From Actinophytocola sp044466355 (GTDB lineage Bacteria > Actinomycetota > Actinomycetes > Mycobacteriales > Pseudonocardiaceae), in the NCBI RefSeq assembly GCF_044466355.1, contig NZ_JBITMQ010000004.1, positions 310,001 through 374,000 on the forward strand: a DNA stretch of 64,000 nt, given 5' to 3'. The position numbers and the translations under genes were made by a program. The notes beneath the pieces are model-generated. The model was given only the letters and a program-made list of their open reading frames with translations. It made no database searches and was not told the DNA's origin. Within the stretch, counting starts at the first letter, position 1. Each line of letters begins with the position of its first letter. This document shows, in pieces, positions 41,901-50,685 of the stretch.

Positions 41901-42194
41901 TCAGCCGATTTTCTTGGGGAGGTCGGCCCGCGAGATCCGCACGGTCGGCGCGTTCATCACCTTCTTGGCGCGGGCGCTCAGCTTGCCCTTGCGACGCAGC
42001 CGGAACAGCTCCAGCGCGCGGCCGATGCCGTGGCCGTACAGGGCGCGGACCTCTTCGGGCCTCGGGTTGTCGAGGAACGCCTCGACCTCGTCCTCCTGCA
42101 CGGCGACATGCCGCAGCCGCGCCTCCACCCGCTCCATGAACAGGGCGAAGAACATCACGACGATCGGGACGGCGAACACGAACCAGACAGCCAT
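41901..42194 (-). CDS. Small membrane-anchored protein (Rv3675-like)
   Basis: 97 residues. A single N-terminal helix (MAVWFVFAVPIVVMFFALFM) followed by a charged cytoplasmic part: VQEDEVEAFLDNPRPEEVRALYGHG, then basic LFRLRRKGKLSARAKKV. Located between crp and nth as in M. tuberculosis. ATG 42194 was chosen because the helix starts there; frames further upstream are antisense to the nth promoter. Function unknown. Confidence 0.7.
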   Translation of the reverse strand: MAVWFVFAVPIVVMFFALFMERVEARLRHVAVQEDEVEAFLDNPRPEEVRALYGHGIGRALELFRLRRKGKLSARAKKVMNAPTVRISRADLPKKIG

Positions 42195-42312
42195 AGTGTG
42201 TAGATCCTCGCTCAGTTCGGGTCGGGCGACGCGGACCGGGTCCGGCGTGTCCCTCACTTGATGGACGTCCATGGCACGGATGTGGTTGTGCGGCGGCCCG
42301 TAGGCTAGCGGG

Positions 42313-43107
42313 GTGCCGCCCGCCACTCGACAGCTACCCCGTGCAGCGACTCCCAAAACCCCGCCGCCCACCGCGCTCGTCCGCCGCGCCCGGCGCATGA
42401 CCCGGGTGCTGGCCGAGGCGTTCCCCGACGCGCACTGCGAGCTGGACTTCACCAACCCGCTCGAGTTGGCCGTCGCCACGATCCTGTCCGCGCAGAGCAC
42501 GGACGCCCGGGTCAACCTGACCACGCCCGCCCTGTTCAAGCGGTACCGGACCGCCGCCGACTACGCGGGCGCCGACCGGCTGGAGCTGGAGGAGCTGATC
42601 CGGCCGACCGGCTTCTACCGGAACAAGACGACCTCGCTGATCGGCCTCGGCACCGCGCTCGTCGAGCGCTTCGACGGCGAGGTGCCGAACAAGCTGGACG
42701 ACCTGGTCACCCTGCCGGGTGTCGGCCGCAAGACGGCCAACGTGATCCTCGGCAACGCGTTCGGCGTCCCCGGCATCACGGTCGACACGCACTTCGGCCG
42801 CCTGGTCCGCCGCTGGGAGTGGACCGAGGAGGACGACCCGGTCAAGGTCGAGCACGAGATCGGCGCGCTGGTCCCCAAGAAGGACTGGACGATGCTGTCC
42901 CACTGGGTGATCTTCCACGGCCGCCGCGTGTGCCACGCCCGCAAGCCGGCGTGCGGCGCGTGCGTGCTCGCCAAGGACTGCCCGTCGTTCGGCACCGGCC
43001 CGACGGGGTTCGAGGAGGCGGTCAAGCTCGTCAAGGGGCCGGAGGCGCCGCACCTCGTCGACATGGCCGAACGCGTCCGCAACGGGTACAAGCCGGGGCG
43101 CGCGTAG
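42313..43107 (+). CDS. nth: Endonuclease III (base-excision DNA glycosylase)
   Basis: 264 residues. Helix-hairpin-helix LPGVGRKTANVILG with the catalytic lysine, catalytic aspartate in TVDTHFGRL, and a C-terminal 4Fe-4S site (CHARKPACGACVLAKDC, spacing C-x6-C-x2-C-x5-C). Removes oxidised pyrimidines. GTG 42313 gives an N-terminal extension of about 25 residues that is rich in proline and arginine; the fold starts near residue 28. Directly followed by the thioredoxin-like gene without a gap. Confidence 0.94.
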   Translation: MPPATRQLPRAATPKTPPPTALVRRARRMTRVLAEAFPDAHCELDFTNPLELAVATILSAQSTDARVNLTTPALFKRYRTAADYAGADRLELEELIRPTGFYRNKTTSLIGLGTALVERFDGEVPNKLDDLVTLPGVGRKTANVILGNAFGVPGITVDTHFGRLVRRWEWTEEDDPVKVEHEIGALVPKKDWTMLSHWVIFHGRRVCHARKPACGACVLAKDCPSFGTGPTGFEEAVKLVKGPEAPHLVDMAERVRNGYKPGRA

Positions 43108-43707
43108 ATGGGCAACGGAGTGCGCTGGTCGATCGCGGCGGTGATCCTGATGATCGCCGGTGTGGTCGCGATCTGGCCGCGCTCCGAACCCGAACCGGCG
43201 CCGCCCCAGGACACCACGCAGGCCGCCCCCGACCTGTCGCAGGCACGGGCCAAGGCCGCGTTACCGGCATGTGCCGAAGGCGCCGAAGGTCCCGCTGACC
43301 TGCGCGGGATCACCGTCCAGTGCCTCGCGGACGGCACCACGCTCGACGTGGCGACCGCGCTCGACGGGCCCGTGCTGGTGAACATGTGGGCCACCTGGTG
43401 CCAGCCGTGCAAGACCGAGCTGCCGGTGCTCGACGCGTACGCGAAGGAGCCCGGCGCCATCCCGGTCGTCACGCTCGGCGTCCAGTCCCGGCCCGGTGAC
43501 GCGCTCGAGCTGCTCACCGCGCTGAAGGTGAAGCTGCCGAGCCTGCTCGACGAGGACGGCAGGGCCATGCGAAAGCTCCGCACTGTCGGCCTGCCCGCCT
43601 CGTACCTGGTCGAGAACGGCACGATCACGTTGATCGAGAACCCGCGGGTGTTCGAGTCGGTCGACCAGGTCAGACAGGCAGTGGCGGACGGCGTGGCGCA
43701 TGGCTGA
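43108..43707 (+). CDS. TlpA/ResA-type thioredoxin-like protein (Rv3673c-like)
   Basis: 199 residues. One N-terminal membrane helix (WSIAAVILMIAGVVAIW) then an extracytoplasmic thioredoxin fold with WATWCQPCKTELPVL, the redox CxxC. Two further cysteines (PAC, VQC) precede it and may form a disulfide. cis-proline region VGLPASYLV is present. It probably handles disulfides on the outer face of the membrane. Part of the nth to marP operon: ATG touches the nth stop. Confidence 0.88.
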   Translation: MGNGVRWSIAAVILMIAGVVAIWPRSEPEPAPPQDTTQAAPDLSQARAKAALPACAEGAEGPADLRGITVQCLADGTTLDVATALDGPVLVNMWATWCQPCKTELPVLDAYAKEPGAIPVVTLGVQSRPGDALELLTALKVKLPSLLDEDGRAMRKLRTVGLPASYLVENGTITLIENPRVFESVDQVRQAVADGVAHG

Positions 43708-44392
43708 CCACGGGCCGCTCGTCGATCCGGCGACCACCCCGGCGTGGCTGCGTTCGGTCGTCGAGGCCAGCGGTGACCTCGACCCGGAGATGTTCCGGCG
43801 GATCTCGCCGCCGACGGAGGACGCCCGCGACGCCGCCGTGCTGATCCTCCTGGGCGAGCACGAGACGCGCGGGCCGGACGTGCTGCTGCAGCTGCGGGCC
43901 GACCGCGGTGGCGCGCACTCCGGCCAGGTCGCGTTCCCCGGCGGGTCGAGCGAGCCGGAGGACGACGGCCCGGTCGAGACCGCGCTGCGTGAGGCCGTCG
44001 AGGAGACCGGGCTGGACCCGTCCGGCGTGCGGCCGGTCGCGCTCCTGCCGCAGCTGCACATCCCGGTGTCCGGCTTCCACGTGACGCCCGTGATCGCGCA
44101 CTGGGAGAAGCCGAGCCGGGTCTGGGCGGTCGACCCGGCGGAGAGCGCCGCGGTCGCGCGGGCGCCGATCGCGGACCTGGCCGACCCCGCTAACCGGTTC
44201 ATGTGCAGGCACCCGTCGGGGTTCTTCGGGCCGGCGTTCGCGTTGCCGGGGATGCTCGTGTGGGGCTTCACCGCCGCGTTGATGACGTTGTTGATCCAGC
44301 TCGGCGGCTGGGAGAAGCCGTGGGACGGATCCGACATACGCGACCTTGACGCCGCTTGGCGTTCAGTGAGGCAAGCCGTCGGGGAGGTATGA
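43700..44392 (+). CDS. Nudix hydrolase, CoA pyrophosphatase type (Rv3672c-like)
   Basis: 230 residues. The signature is GQVAFPGGSSEPEDDGPVETALREAVEETGLDP: a Nudix box of the NudL/CoAse type (LLxxRxxxx.. GxxAFPGG), with catalytic REAVEETG. Cleaves CoA or similar dinucleotides. Overlaps the previous gene by 8 bases and precedes marP by 4 bases. Confidence 0.88.
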   Translation: MADHGPLVDPATTPAWLRSVVEASGDLDPEMFRRISPPTEDARDAAVLILLGEHETRGPDVLLQLRADRGGAHSGQVAFPGGSSEPEDDGPVETALREAVEETGLDPSGVRPVALLPQLHIPVSGFHVTPVIAHWEKPSRVWAVDPAESAAVARAPIADLADPANRFMCRHPSGFFGPAFALPGMLVWGFTAALMTLLIQLGGWEKPWDGSDIRDLDAAWRSVRQAVGEV

Positions 44393-44396
44393 ACGG

Positions 44397-45581
44397 GTGA
44401 ACTGGGTCGACCTGGTCGTGATCTTGCTCGCCGTCCTGGCGGCGATCTCGGGCGCGCGGCAGGGCGTGATCACCGCGCTGCCCGCGTTCATCGGCGTGCT
44501 GCTCGGCGCGATCGCCGGCATCAAGATCGCGCCGCTCGTCGTGAAGTACATCGAGTCGACGCCGACCAGGGTCGCGTTCGCCGTGGCGATCTTCGTGCTG
44601 CTGGTGGCGCTGGGCGAGACGCTCGGCGTGTGGCTGGGCCGCAGCCTGCGCGAGCGGATCAAGTCGCCCAAGCTCGCCGGGGTCGACAACGCGCTCGGCG
44701 CGATCGTGCAGGGCGCCGTGGTGTTCGTCGTGGCGTGGCTGATCGCGTTGCCGCTGGTCACCGTGGGCGGGCTGCCGGACCTCGCGTCCGCGATCCGCAA
44801 CTCGACCGTGCTCGGCGGCGTCGACAAGGTCATGCCGCAGGCCGCGCAGGACCTGCCCGACGAGCTGCGGCGGCTGCTCGACGTGTCCGGCTTCCCCGAG
44901 GTCGTCGACCCGTTCGACCGGACCCCCAACCGCGAGGTCGCGCCGCCCGACCCGGCGCTGCAGAACAGCGCGGTCGTGCAGAACGTGCGGCCCAGCGTCC
45001 TGAAGATCCACGCCCGTGCCCCCTCCTGCTCGCGGGCGCTCGAAGGCACCGGGTTCGTGATCGCGCCGGAGCGGATGATGACCAACGCGCACGTCGTCGC
45101 GGGCACGTCCGAGGTCGCGGTGGAGACCGACGACGGGCCGCTCGACGCGCGGGTCGTGCTGTACGACCCGGACACCGACGTCGCCGTGCTGTCCGTGCCC
45201 GGCCTGGCCGCGCCGGTGCTGCCGTTCGCCGGTCAGCCCGCCGTCTCCGGCCAGGACGGGATCGTGCTCGGCTACCCGCTCGACGGGCCCTACCGCGCGT
45301 CGCCCGCCCGCGTGCGTGACCAGATCACGCTGACCGGGCCGGACATCTACGACGCGCGGCAGGTCGAGCGCGAGGTGTTCACGCTGCGCGCGCTGGTGCA
45401 GAGCGGCAACTCGGGTGGACCTCTGGTCGACACGCGGGGCCGCGTGATCGGCGTGATCTTCGGTGCGGCCACGGACCGGTCCGAGACCGGCTTCGCCCTC
45501 ACCGCCGCCGAGGTGGCGGACGAGGTCGAAGCGGCCCCGGGCCTGTCGCGTGCGGTCGGCACCGGGAACTGCGCCGCCTAG
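44397..45581 (+). CDS. marP: Membrane serine protease MarP
   Basis: 394 residues. Four N-terminal membrane helices (1-150), then a periplasmic trypsin-like domain: histidine in NAHVVAG, aspartate in PDTDVAVLSV, serine in QSGNSGGPLV. Cysteines in APSCSRALEG and the final GNCAA suggest the regulatory disulfide described for the mycobacterial enzyme, which maintains pH homeostasis and acid resistance. GTG start. Last gene of the nth-tlpA-nudix-marP operon, in the same order as Rv3674c-Rv3671c. Confidence 0.92.
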   Translation: MNWVDLVVILLAVLAAISGARQGVITALPAFIGVLLGAIAGIKIAPLVVKYIESTPTRVAFAVAIFVLLVALGETLGVWLGRSLRERIKSPKLAGVDNALGAIVQGAVVFVVAWLIALPLVTVGGLPDLASAIRNSTVLGGVDKVMPQAAQDLPDELRRLLDVSGFPEVVDPFDRTPNREVAPPDPALQNSAVVQNVRPSVLKIHARAPSCSRALEGTGFVIAPERMMTNAHVVAGTSEVAVETDDGPLDARVVLYDPDTDVAVLSVPGLAAPVLPFAGQPAVSGQDGIVLGYPLDGPYRASPARVRDQITLTGPDIYDARQVEREVFTLRALVQSGNSGGPLVDTRGRVIGVIFGAATDRSETGFALTAAEVADEVEAAPGLSRAVGTGNCAA

Positions 45582-46936
45582 CCTGCCGGGCAGTGCGTGC
45601 CGGGCCGCGGGAGTTCGCGGTCCAGCACGTAGTCCGTGAACACGGCGCGCGTGCAGTCGGTGCGGTTCATGACGCCGTGACCGGCGCCGTCGTAGGTGAG
45701 CAGGACGCTGTCGTCGAGCTGGCGGTGGACGTCCCGCGCCCACTCGTGGCTGGTCGCCGGGTCGTGCAGTGAGTTCATGACGAGGATCGGCGGCGCGTCG
45801 TCGGCGTCGGTGCGGTGCTGCGGGTTCGGCGTCTCCGCCGGCCACGCCGAGCACAGCGACACGAGCGTCCACGCGAAGTGCGTGCGCATCGTCGGCGCGA
45901 CGGCGTTCTGCCTGCGCCACAACGACAACCACTCGCCCTGCGAGGAGAACCGGACACGGTGGTCGGCGCAGAACGCGCCCACCGGGAACGGGGCCGTGTC
46001 CGCCGTCGTCCGTGCCCCGGTCAGCCCCTTCAGCTGCTCGGCGAGGCCTGCCCAGTCCGGGCCGTAGAACTTGTTCAGCGTGTTCTGGTTGAGGGCCATC
46101 GGCGGCACCGGCAGGTCACCGCGCACGGACTTCTCCCACAGGTCGCGATACACCTGACCCACGTCCTGGCCGTGCAGCGCACACGTGGCGTCGTCCGCGC
46201 ACCAGTCCGCGAAGGCGGTGAACGCGTCCTCGCCCGCCGCGACCTGCGTCGTGATGAACGTCGACGACGTGAGGCCGTGGTTGAAGACGCTGTCGAGGAC
46301 GATGCCGCGCACCCGGTGCGGGAAGTTCTCGGCATACATCTGACCTGCCAACGTGCCGTAGGAACGGCCGTACAGGGTCACTTTCCGTTCGCCGAGCGCG
46401 GCACGCAGCACGTCGATGTCCCGGGCGACGCTCACGCTGTCCACGTGGTCGAGCAGCGGACCGGTGTGCGCACGGCAGCTGTCGCCGAGTGCCCGCGCGT
46501 AGGTCCGGACGTCCGCGAGCCGCGCCCCTGCCTCGGGCACCACGTTCGGCAGGTTCATGACCAGGTCCGTGTCACACGTGACCGGGTGGCTGCGGTTGGT
46601 GCCACGCGGATCGAAGCTGACCACGTCGAACCGCTCCGCCACCTCGGCGGGCACCACGTTTCCCCTGAGCAACCGGCTCACGCCGGAATCGCCCGGGCCG
46701 CCCGGCATGAACACGAGCGTGCCCTGACGCTCACCCGTCGCCCGCTGCCGGGCGACCGCCACGTCGATCATGCCGGTTTCCGGGTGCGCGTAGTCGATCG
46801 GCACGGTGATCGTCGCGCACTCGACGGGACTGCCCGGTTCGCAGGCCTGCCAGTCGGGACGCGGCGCGGCGGTGGCGGTACCGGTCACGAGTCCCGTCAG
46901 CAGCACGGCGGACAGCAGCACTGTCACACGTTTCAT
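45578..46936 (-). CDS. Secreted alpha/beta-hydrolase peptidase (tripeptidyl aminopeptidase type)
   Basis: 452 residues. Signal peptide MKRVTVLLSAVLLTGLVTGTATAA, oxyanion motif MPGGPGDSG, nucleophile serine in LYGRSYGTLAGQMYA, and C-terminal TAP-like domain with LVMNSLHDPATSHEWAR (acid) and GAGHGVMNRTDC (histidine). This family removes tripeptides from secreted proteins or hydrolyses esters outside the cell. Its start codon lies inside a perfect 16-bp inverted repeat (46929-46963). The stop overlaps that of marP (palindromic CTAG). An earlier in-frame ATG at 46957 would add MRRETRR. Confidence 0.88.
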   Translation of the reverse strand: MKRVTVLLSAVLLTGLVTGTATAAPRPDWQACEPGSPVECATITVPIDYAHPETGMIDVAVARQRATGERQGTLVFMPGGPGDSGVSRLLRGNVVPAEVAERFDVVSFDPRGTNRSHPVTCDTDLVMNLPNVVPEAGARLADVRTYARALGDSCRAHTGPLLDHVDSVSVARDIDVLRAALGERKVTLYGRSYGTLAGQMYAENFPHRVRGIVLDSVFNHGLTSSTFITTQVAAGEDAFTAFADWCADDATCALHGQDVGQVYRDLWEKSVRGDLPVPPMALNQNTLNKFYGPDWAGLAEQLKGLTGARTTADTAPFPVGAFCADHRVRFSSQGEWLSLWRRQNAVAPTMRTHFAWTLVSLCSAWPAETPNPQHRTDADDAPPILVMNSLHDPATSHEWARDVHRQLDDSVLLTYDGAGHGVMNRTDCTRAVFTDYVLDRELPRPGTHCPAG

Positions 46937-46963
46937 GCGGCGAGTCTCTCGCCGCATGAAACG
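46929..46963. promoter_or_regulatory. Perfect inverted repeat containing the peptidase start codon
   Basis: CGTTTCATGCGGCGAG (46929-46944) and its exact reverse complement (46948-46963) flank TCT. In the mRNA the ATG sits in the 3' arm and would be base-paired. Could act as an operator or as an RNA hairpin controlling translation. Confidence 0.75.
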
Positions 46964-47000
46964 ACGCCGGTTCCGGGAGAACCCTGAGATGTGCCCTGGA

Positions 47001-47954
47001 CTATCGGGCGAGGAACGCGACGAGCGCGCGGTTCGTCGCGACGGGAGCCTCCTGCTGCGGGAAGTGGCCGACGCCGTCGAACGTCGTCGTCCGCACCGGC
47101 CGTGTCGCCCACGCCGGCGACTCCGCCAGTGTGCGGGGCAGCACACACGGGTCGACCGCACCCGCGAGCTGCAGGACGGGCACGGTCACCTTGCGCTGCA
47201 TGGCTTCCGCGAACCGGCGGCCCTCGCCGCGCAGCTGGGAGCGGCCTGCCCAGCGGTAGTACTCGAGCGCGCTGTGCGCGACCCCGCGGACCATCATCGC
47301 CGAGCGGTGCCGCTCGACGGCCGCCACGAAGTCCGGCGTCTCCGTCCACTGTGGACCTGACCAGCGGCGCGTCAGCTCCTCGACGGTCGCCGCGTTGTCG
47401 CGGGTCAGCCACCGTTCCGGCGCGATCGGCACCTGCGCGCGGAACACGTGCCCGAGCGCGCGGGCCTGGTTGGTCGCCTTGCGGTGCAACACCGTCCTGC
47501 GCATCTCCCTGCGCAGCGCCATCGGGTGCGCGGCCGCGATCGACGTGACCGACCGGACCAACCGGGGGTGCAGTGCGGCGACGGTCCACGCGAGCATGCC
47601 GCCCCACGCGTGCCCGACCAGGTGCGCACGTGGTTCGCCCAGTGCCTTGATCAGGCCGCCGACGTCGCCCGCGAGCGTCCAGCCGTCGTAGCCGCGGGGC
47701 GGCTTGTCGGAGTCGCCGTAGCCGCGCAGGTCGACCGCGACCGTGCGGTAACCGGCGTCCGCGAGCGCGCCCAGCTGGTGCCGCCACGACCACCAGAACC
47801 CGGTGAACCCGTGCAGCAGCAACACGAGCGGGCCCTCGCCCGCCTCCGCCACGTGCAGGCGGATGCCGTTCGCGTGGACGTCACGGTGCACCCACGGCCC
47901 GTCGAGGCGCACTGTCGACGGGTCGGGGCGCACGATGGTGCTCGTGCCGTTCAA
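47001..47954 (-). CDS. EphE-like alpha/beta hydrolase lacking the usual nucleophile (Rv3670-like)
   Basis: 317 residues. LLHGFTGFWWSWRHQL is the HGxP-type oxyanion loop of epoxide hydrolases and dehalogenases, and LRGYGDSDKP follows as expected. The nucleophile elbow reads VGHAWGGMLAW: alanine stands where GHDWGG carries aspartate. The C-terminal FDGVGHFPQQEAP keeps the histidine. Either inactive as an epoxide hydrolase or a binding protein. The start is a TTG overlapping the upstream stop; GTG 47933 is an alternative. Confidence 0.8.
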   Translation of the reverse strand: MNGTSTIVRPDPSTVRLDGPWVHRDVHANGIRLHVAEAGEGPLVLLLHGFTGFWWSWRHQLGALADAGYRTVAVDLRGYGDSDKPPRGYDGWTLAGDVGGLIKALGEPRAHLVGHAWGGMLAWTVAALHPRLVRSVTSIAAAHPMALRREMRRTVLHRKATNQARALGHVFRAQVPIAPERWLTRDNAATVEELTRRWSGPQWTETPDFVAAVERHRSAMMVRGVAHSALEYYRWAGRSQLRGEGRRFAEAMQRKVTVPVLQLAGAVDPCVLPRTLAESPAWATRPVRTTTFDGVGHFPQQEAPVATNRALVAFLAR

Positions 47955-48460
47955 GGACGGCTGGGTTCCAGCTCGCCGCGCTCGTCGTCACCCCGGCTGC
48001 GCAGCGCGGCGATCGTGTCCTTCGCGGAGTCGATCGTCCGCTGCGGCGCGCGGATCCGCTTGAACTTGCGCACGCCGACCAGCACGAGCAGGCCGACGAC
48101 GAGGAGGAAGAGCCCGAACGTGATGAGGAAGCCCGCCCACGGGTGGTCTTCCCAGTCGACGAGGTCGTTGAGCCCGAGCGCGAACGCGACGAACAGGAAC
48201 GGGATGGAGAGCAGCAGCACGACCAGCGCGACGATCAGCGAGACGCTGCCGGTGAGGCCCTTCTTGACCTCACGGCCGACCTCGGCCTTCGCCAGCTCGA
48301 GCTCGCCTCTGATGAGCGTCGACAGGTGGGTCGTCGCGTCCTTGACCAGCCCACCGATCGACTGGTCTCCCGGCGTGCTCGCGTCGTCCGAGAGCGGGAT
48401 CGACGGGACCCTCGGCAGCCCCGCCCCGTTTCCGTGGCTGTTCTCGTGCGCTCTGGTCAC
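47951..48460 (-). CDS. Phage-holin-superfamily / DUF1469-type membrane protein (Rv3669-like)
   Basis: 169 residues. Amphipathic helix (LVKDATTHLSTLIRGELELAKAEVGREVKKG), then two membrane helices (SVSLIVALVVLLLSIPFLFVA; WAGFLITFGLFLLVVGLLVLV) joined by a short loop and a basic tail KFKRIRAPQRTIDS. Automated labels call this 'holin', but it is a conserved chromosomal actinobacterial protein with no phage genes nearby. It overlaps the EphE-like gene. GTG 48460 chosen as start. Confidence 0.78.
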   Translation of the reverse strand: MTRAHENSHGNGAGLPRVPSIPLSDDASTPGDQSIGGLVKDATTHLSTLIRGELELAKAEVGREVKKGLTGSVSLIVALVVLLLSIPFLFVAFALGLNDLVDWEDHPWAGFLITFGLFLLVVGLLVLVGVRKFKRIRAPQRTIDSAKDTIAALRSRGDDERGELEPSRP

Positions 48461-48506
48461 CGCGTCATCGTGCCATGACCGGATCAAAGAAGCTGGCCGG
48501 GCGGGG

Positions 48507-49670
48507 TCAACCCGCCGAATGAGCCTTGCTCCGGCGCATCAGGAGTACCGCGGCGAGCAGCGACGCCACCATCGACGCGACCAGCACGGCGCCCTTCGCC
48601 AGCTCCATGTCGGGCCCGTCGAGGGCCAGGTCGGCGATCAACAGGCTCACGGTGAACCCGACCCCGCCGAGCGTCGCGACCGCGACGAGGTCGCGTTTGC
48701 CCAGCTCGGAAGGCAGCCGTGCGACGCCCAGCCGCACCGCCAGCAGTGCGAAGCCGACGATGCCGACGAGCTTGCCGACCACCAGCCCGACGATCACGGC
48801 CAGCGCGAGCCGGTCGGTGAACAGGCTGCCGAGCGCGTCGCCGTCGATCGGGATGCCCGCGGCGAACAGCGCGAACACCGGCACCGCCAGTCCCGCGGAC
48901 CACGGCTGCAGCCGGTGCTCCAGCCGCAGGCACGGCGACTCCTCCTCGCCCGGGTCGGTGCGCACGCGGGTCAGCAGCGCCAGCGCGACCCCCGCGATCG
49001 TGGCGTGCACCCCGCACGAGTGCACCGCGATCCAGGTGCCGACGACGACCGGCACGTACACCCACGCCGTGCGGACCCGCATGCGCTGCAGGAACCAGTA
49101 GAGGACGAGCAGGGCCACCGCAGCGGCCGCGGCGAGGAGGTCGAACGAGCCCGTGAACACGATCGCGATCACCAGGATCGCGCCCAGGTCGTCCACCACC
49201 GCGAGGCTCAACAGGAACAGCCGGGCGCTGCTCGGCAACCCCGACGCGGTCAGCGCCAGCACCCCGAGCGCGAACGCGATGTCGGTGGCGACGGGGATCG
49301 CCCACGCCTGTCCCATGCGCTCGTCGCCCCACGCGACCCCGACGGCGACCAGGGCGGGCACGACCATGCCGCCGATCGCCGCGATCACCGGCAGCAACGC
49401 GTTCTTGAGCCGCGACAGCTCGCCGACCACCAGCTCGCGCTTCAACTCCAGGCCCGCGACGAAGAAGAACAGTGCGAGCAGCCCGTCCTTGGCCCAGTCA
49501 CCGACAGTGAGGTTCAGGTGCAGGAAATGCGGGCCGAGTTCGGTGTCGCGCACGGTGAAGTAGACGTCCGCCCACGGCCCGTTGGCGGCGATGAGCGCGA
49601 TCGCGGTGGCCGCGAGCAGGATGAACCCGCCCACGGTTTCGGTACGGAGGTAGCGGCCGAACTCAGTCAC
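48507..49670 (-). CDS. nhaA: NhaA-type Na+/H+ antiporter
   Basis: 387 residues, about twelve membrane helices. Ion-binding aspartates lie in SLAVVDDLGAILVIAIVF, and ATDIAFALGVLAL and LGGVGFTVSLLIADLA are family blocks. Exchanges external protons for sodium. GTG start. It is inserted between the EphE-like operon and the VIT gene; marP nearby also concerns pH homeostasis. Confidence 0.93.
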   Translation of the reverse strand: MTEFGRYLRTETVGGFILLAATAIALIAANGPWADVYFTVRDTELGPHFLHLNLTVGDWAKDGLLALFFFVAGLELKRELVVGELSRLKNALLPVIAAIGGMVVPALVAVGVAWGDERMGQAWAIPVATDIAFALGVLALTASGLPSSARLFLLSLAVVDDLGAILVIAIVFTGSFDLLAAAAAVALLVLYWFLQRMRVRTAWVYVPVVVGTWIAVHSCGVHATIAGVALALLTRVRTDPGEEESPCLRLEHRLQPWSAGLAVPVFALFAAGIPIDGDALGSLFTDRLALAVIVGLVVGKLVGIVGFALLAVRLGVARLPSELGKRDLVAVATLGGVGFTVSLLIADLALDGPDMELAKGAVLVASMVASLLAAVLLMRRSKAHSAG

Positions 49671-49735
49671 GGTTCTCCAGGGGTCGGCTGATCATGGACT
49701 TGCCGACCAGACTTCCCGGCGCTCCACAGTCGACT

Positions 49736-50455
49736 CTAACCACCGACAGTGACACCGAACAGCACCCCGACCAGATATGTGACGAGCATCGTCAAGGCGC
49801 CGACCCCGACATTCCGGACGATCGCGCGCGCGACGTTCGCGTTGCCGAGCCGCGCGCTGACCGCACCGGTGAGCACCAGTCCGGCGATCACCGCCACGGC
49901 GCACGCCCACACCCGGAAGCTCACGGACGGCACCGAGATCGCCAGCAACGGCAACAACCCACCGATCGTGAACGCGACGAGCGACGCCCATGCCGCGTGC
50001 CAGGGACTGGTGAGGTCGTCCGGGTCGATGCCCAGTTCGGCCTGTGCGTGGGCCTCGAGGGCGTTGTTCTCGGTCAGCTCGCGCGCGACCTCGGCGGCGA
50101 GCCCGGGGGAGAGGCCGCGCTCCTCGTAGATCTCGGCGAGCTCGAGTTCCTCTTCCTCGGGCATGGTCTCGAGTTCGTACCTCTCGAGTCTGAGCGCGGC
50201 CTGCTCGGTGTCCCGCTGCGTGGAGACGGAGACGTACTCACCGCCCGCCATCGACAGCGCACCGGCGACCAGACTCGCCACCCCGGCGACGAGGATCGCC
50301 GACCGGTCGGTCGTCGCCCCCGCGACGCCGACGGCCACGCCGGCCACCGACACGATCCCGTCGTTCGCGCCGAGCACACCCGCCCGCAGCCAGTTGAGCC
50401 GCTCGCCGAGGCTGGAGCGGTGCTGCTCGCCTGGATGGGTCACAGACACGGCCAT
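49736..50455 (-). CDS. VIT1/CCC1-family iron/manganese transporter
   Basis: 239 residues. LRAGVLGANDGIVSVAGVAVGV and GALSMAGGEYVSVSTQRDTE are the VIT signature in helices 1-2, followed by the acidic metal-binding helix pair (MPEEEELELAEIYEERG) and three C-terminal helices. It is expected to remove Fe2+ or Mn2+ from the cytoplasm. A pair of DnaA-box-like motifs lies 34-61 bp upstream of the start. Confidence 0.9.
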   Translation of the reverse strand: MAVSVTHPGEQHRSSLGERLNWLRAGVLGANDGIVSVAGVAVGVAGATTDRSAILVAGVASLVAGALSMAGGEYVSVSTQRDTEQAALRLERYELETMPEEEELELAEIYEERGLSPGLAAEVARELTENNALEAHAQAELGIDPDDLTSPWHAAWASLVAFTIGGLLPLLAISVPSVSFRVWACAVAVIAGLVLTGAVSARLGNANVARAIVRNVGVGALTMLVTYLVGVLFGVTVGG

Positions 50456-50488
50456 ATTGAACCCTGGTCACGGCCGCTCCGCAGGAGG

Positions 50489-50516
50489 TTGTCCACAGCC
50501 CGCCCGGTTGTCCACA
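50489..50516 (+). promoter_or_regulatory. Paired DnaA-box-like motifs, 19-bp phase (pair 2)
   Basis: TTGTCCACA at 50489-50497 and 50508-50516. It sits in the promoter region of the VIT-type gene (minus strand). Same orientation and spacing as the pairs at 36410 and 62460. Confidence 0.7.
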
Positions 50517-50642
50517 GTCAAGATCGACAACCCGGCCGCTGTCGGTGGGCACCGGTAGGCTGGCAAGGCGGGTGGCCCCCGGGATCGGGTGGGGGCTGGG
50601 CGTCGCGCGCGCGAGCTTTCGGTGCTTGCCGGTGACAGCACG

Positions 50643-50672
50643 GTGGGCCGCGACCCGGAGGTCACGGCCCAC
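50643..50672 (-). terminator. Terminator of acs
   Basis: GTGGGCCG-c-GACC (50643-50655) pairs with GGTC-a-CGGCCCAC (50660-50672) around CGGA, 14 bases past the acs stop codon. Confidence 0.75.
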
Positions 50673-50685
50673 TCGCTGGCTTAGC

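Noticed and set aside
47951..48460. Prophage, because of the holin-like protein
   Set aside because: Conserved actinobacterial chromosomal gene between the EphE-like gene and nhaA; no lysin, capsid or integrase genes in the window.
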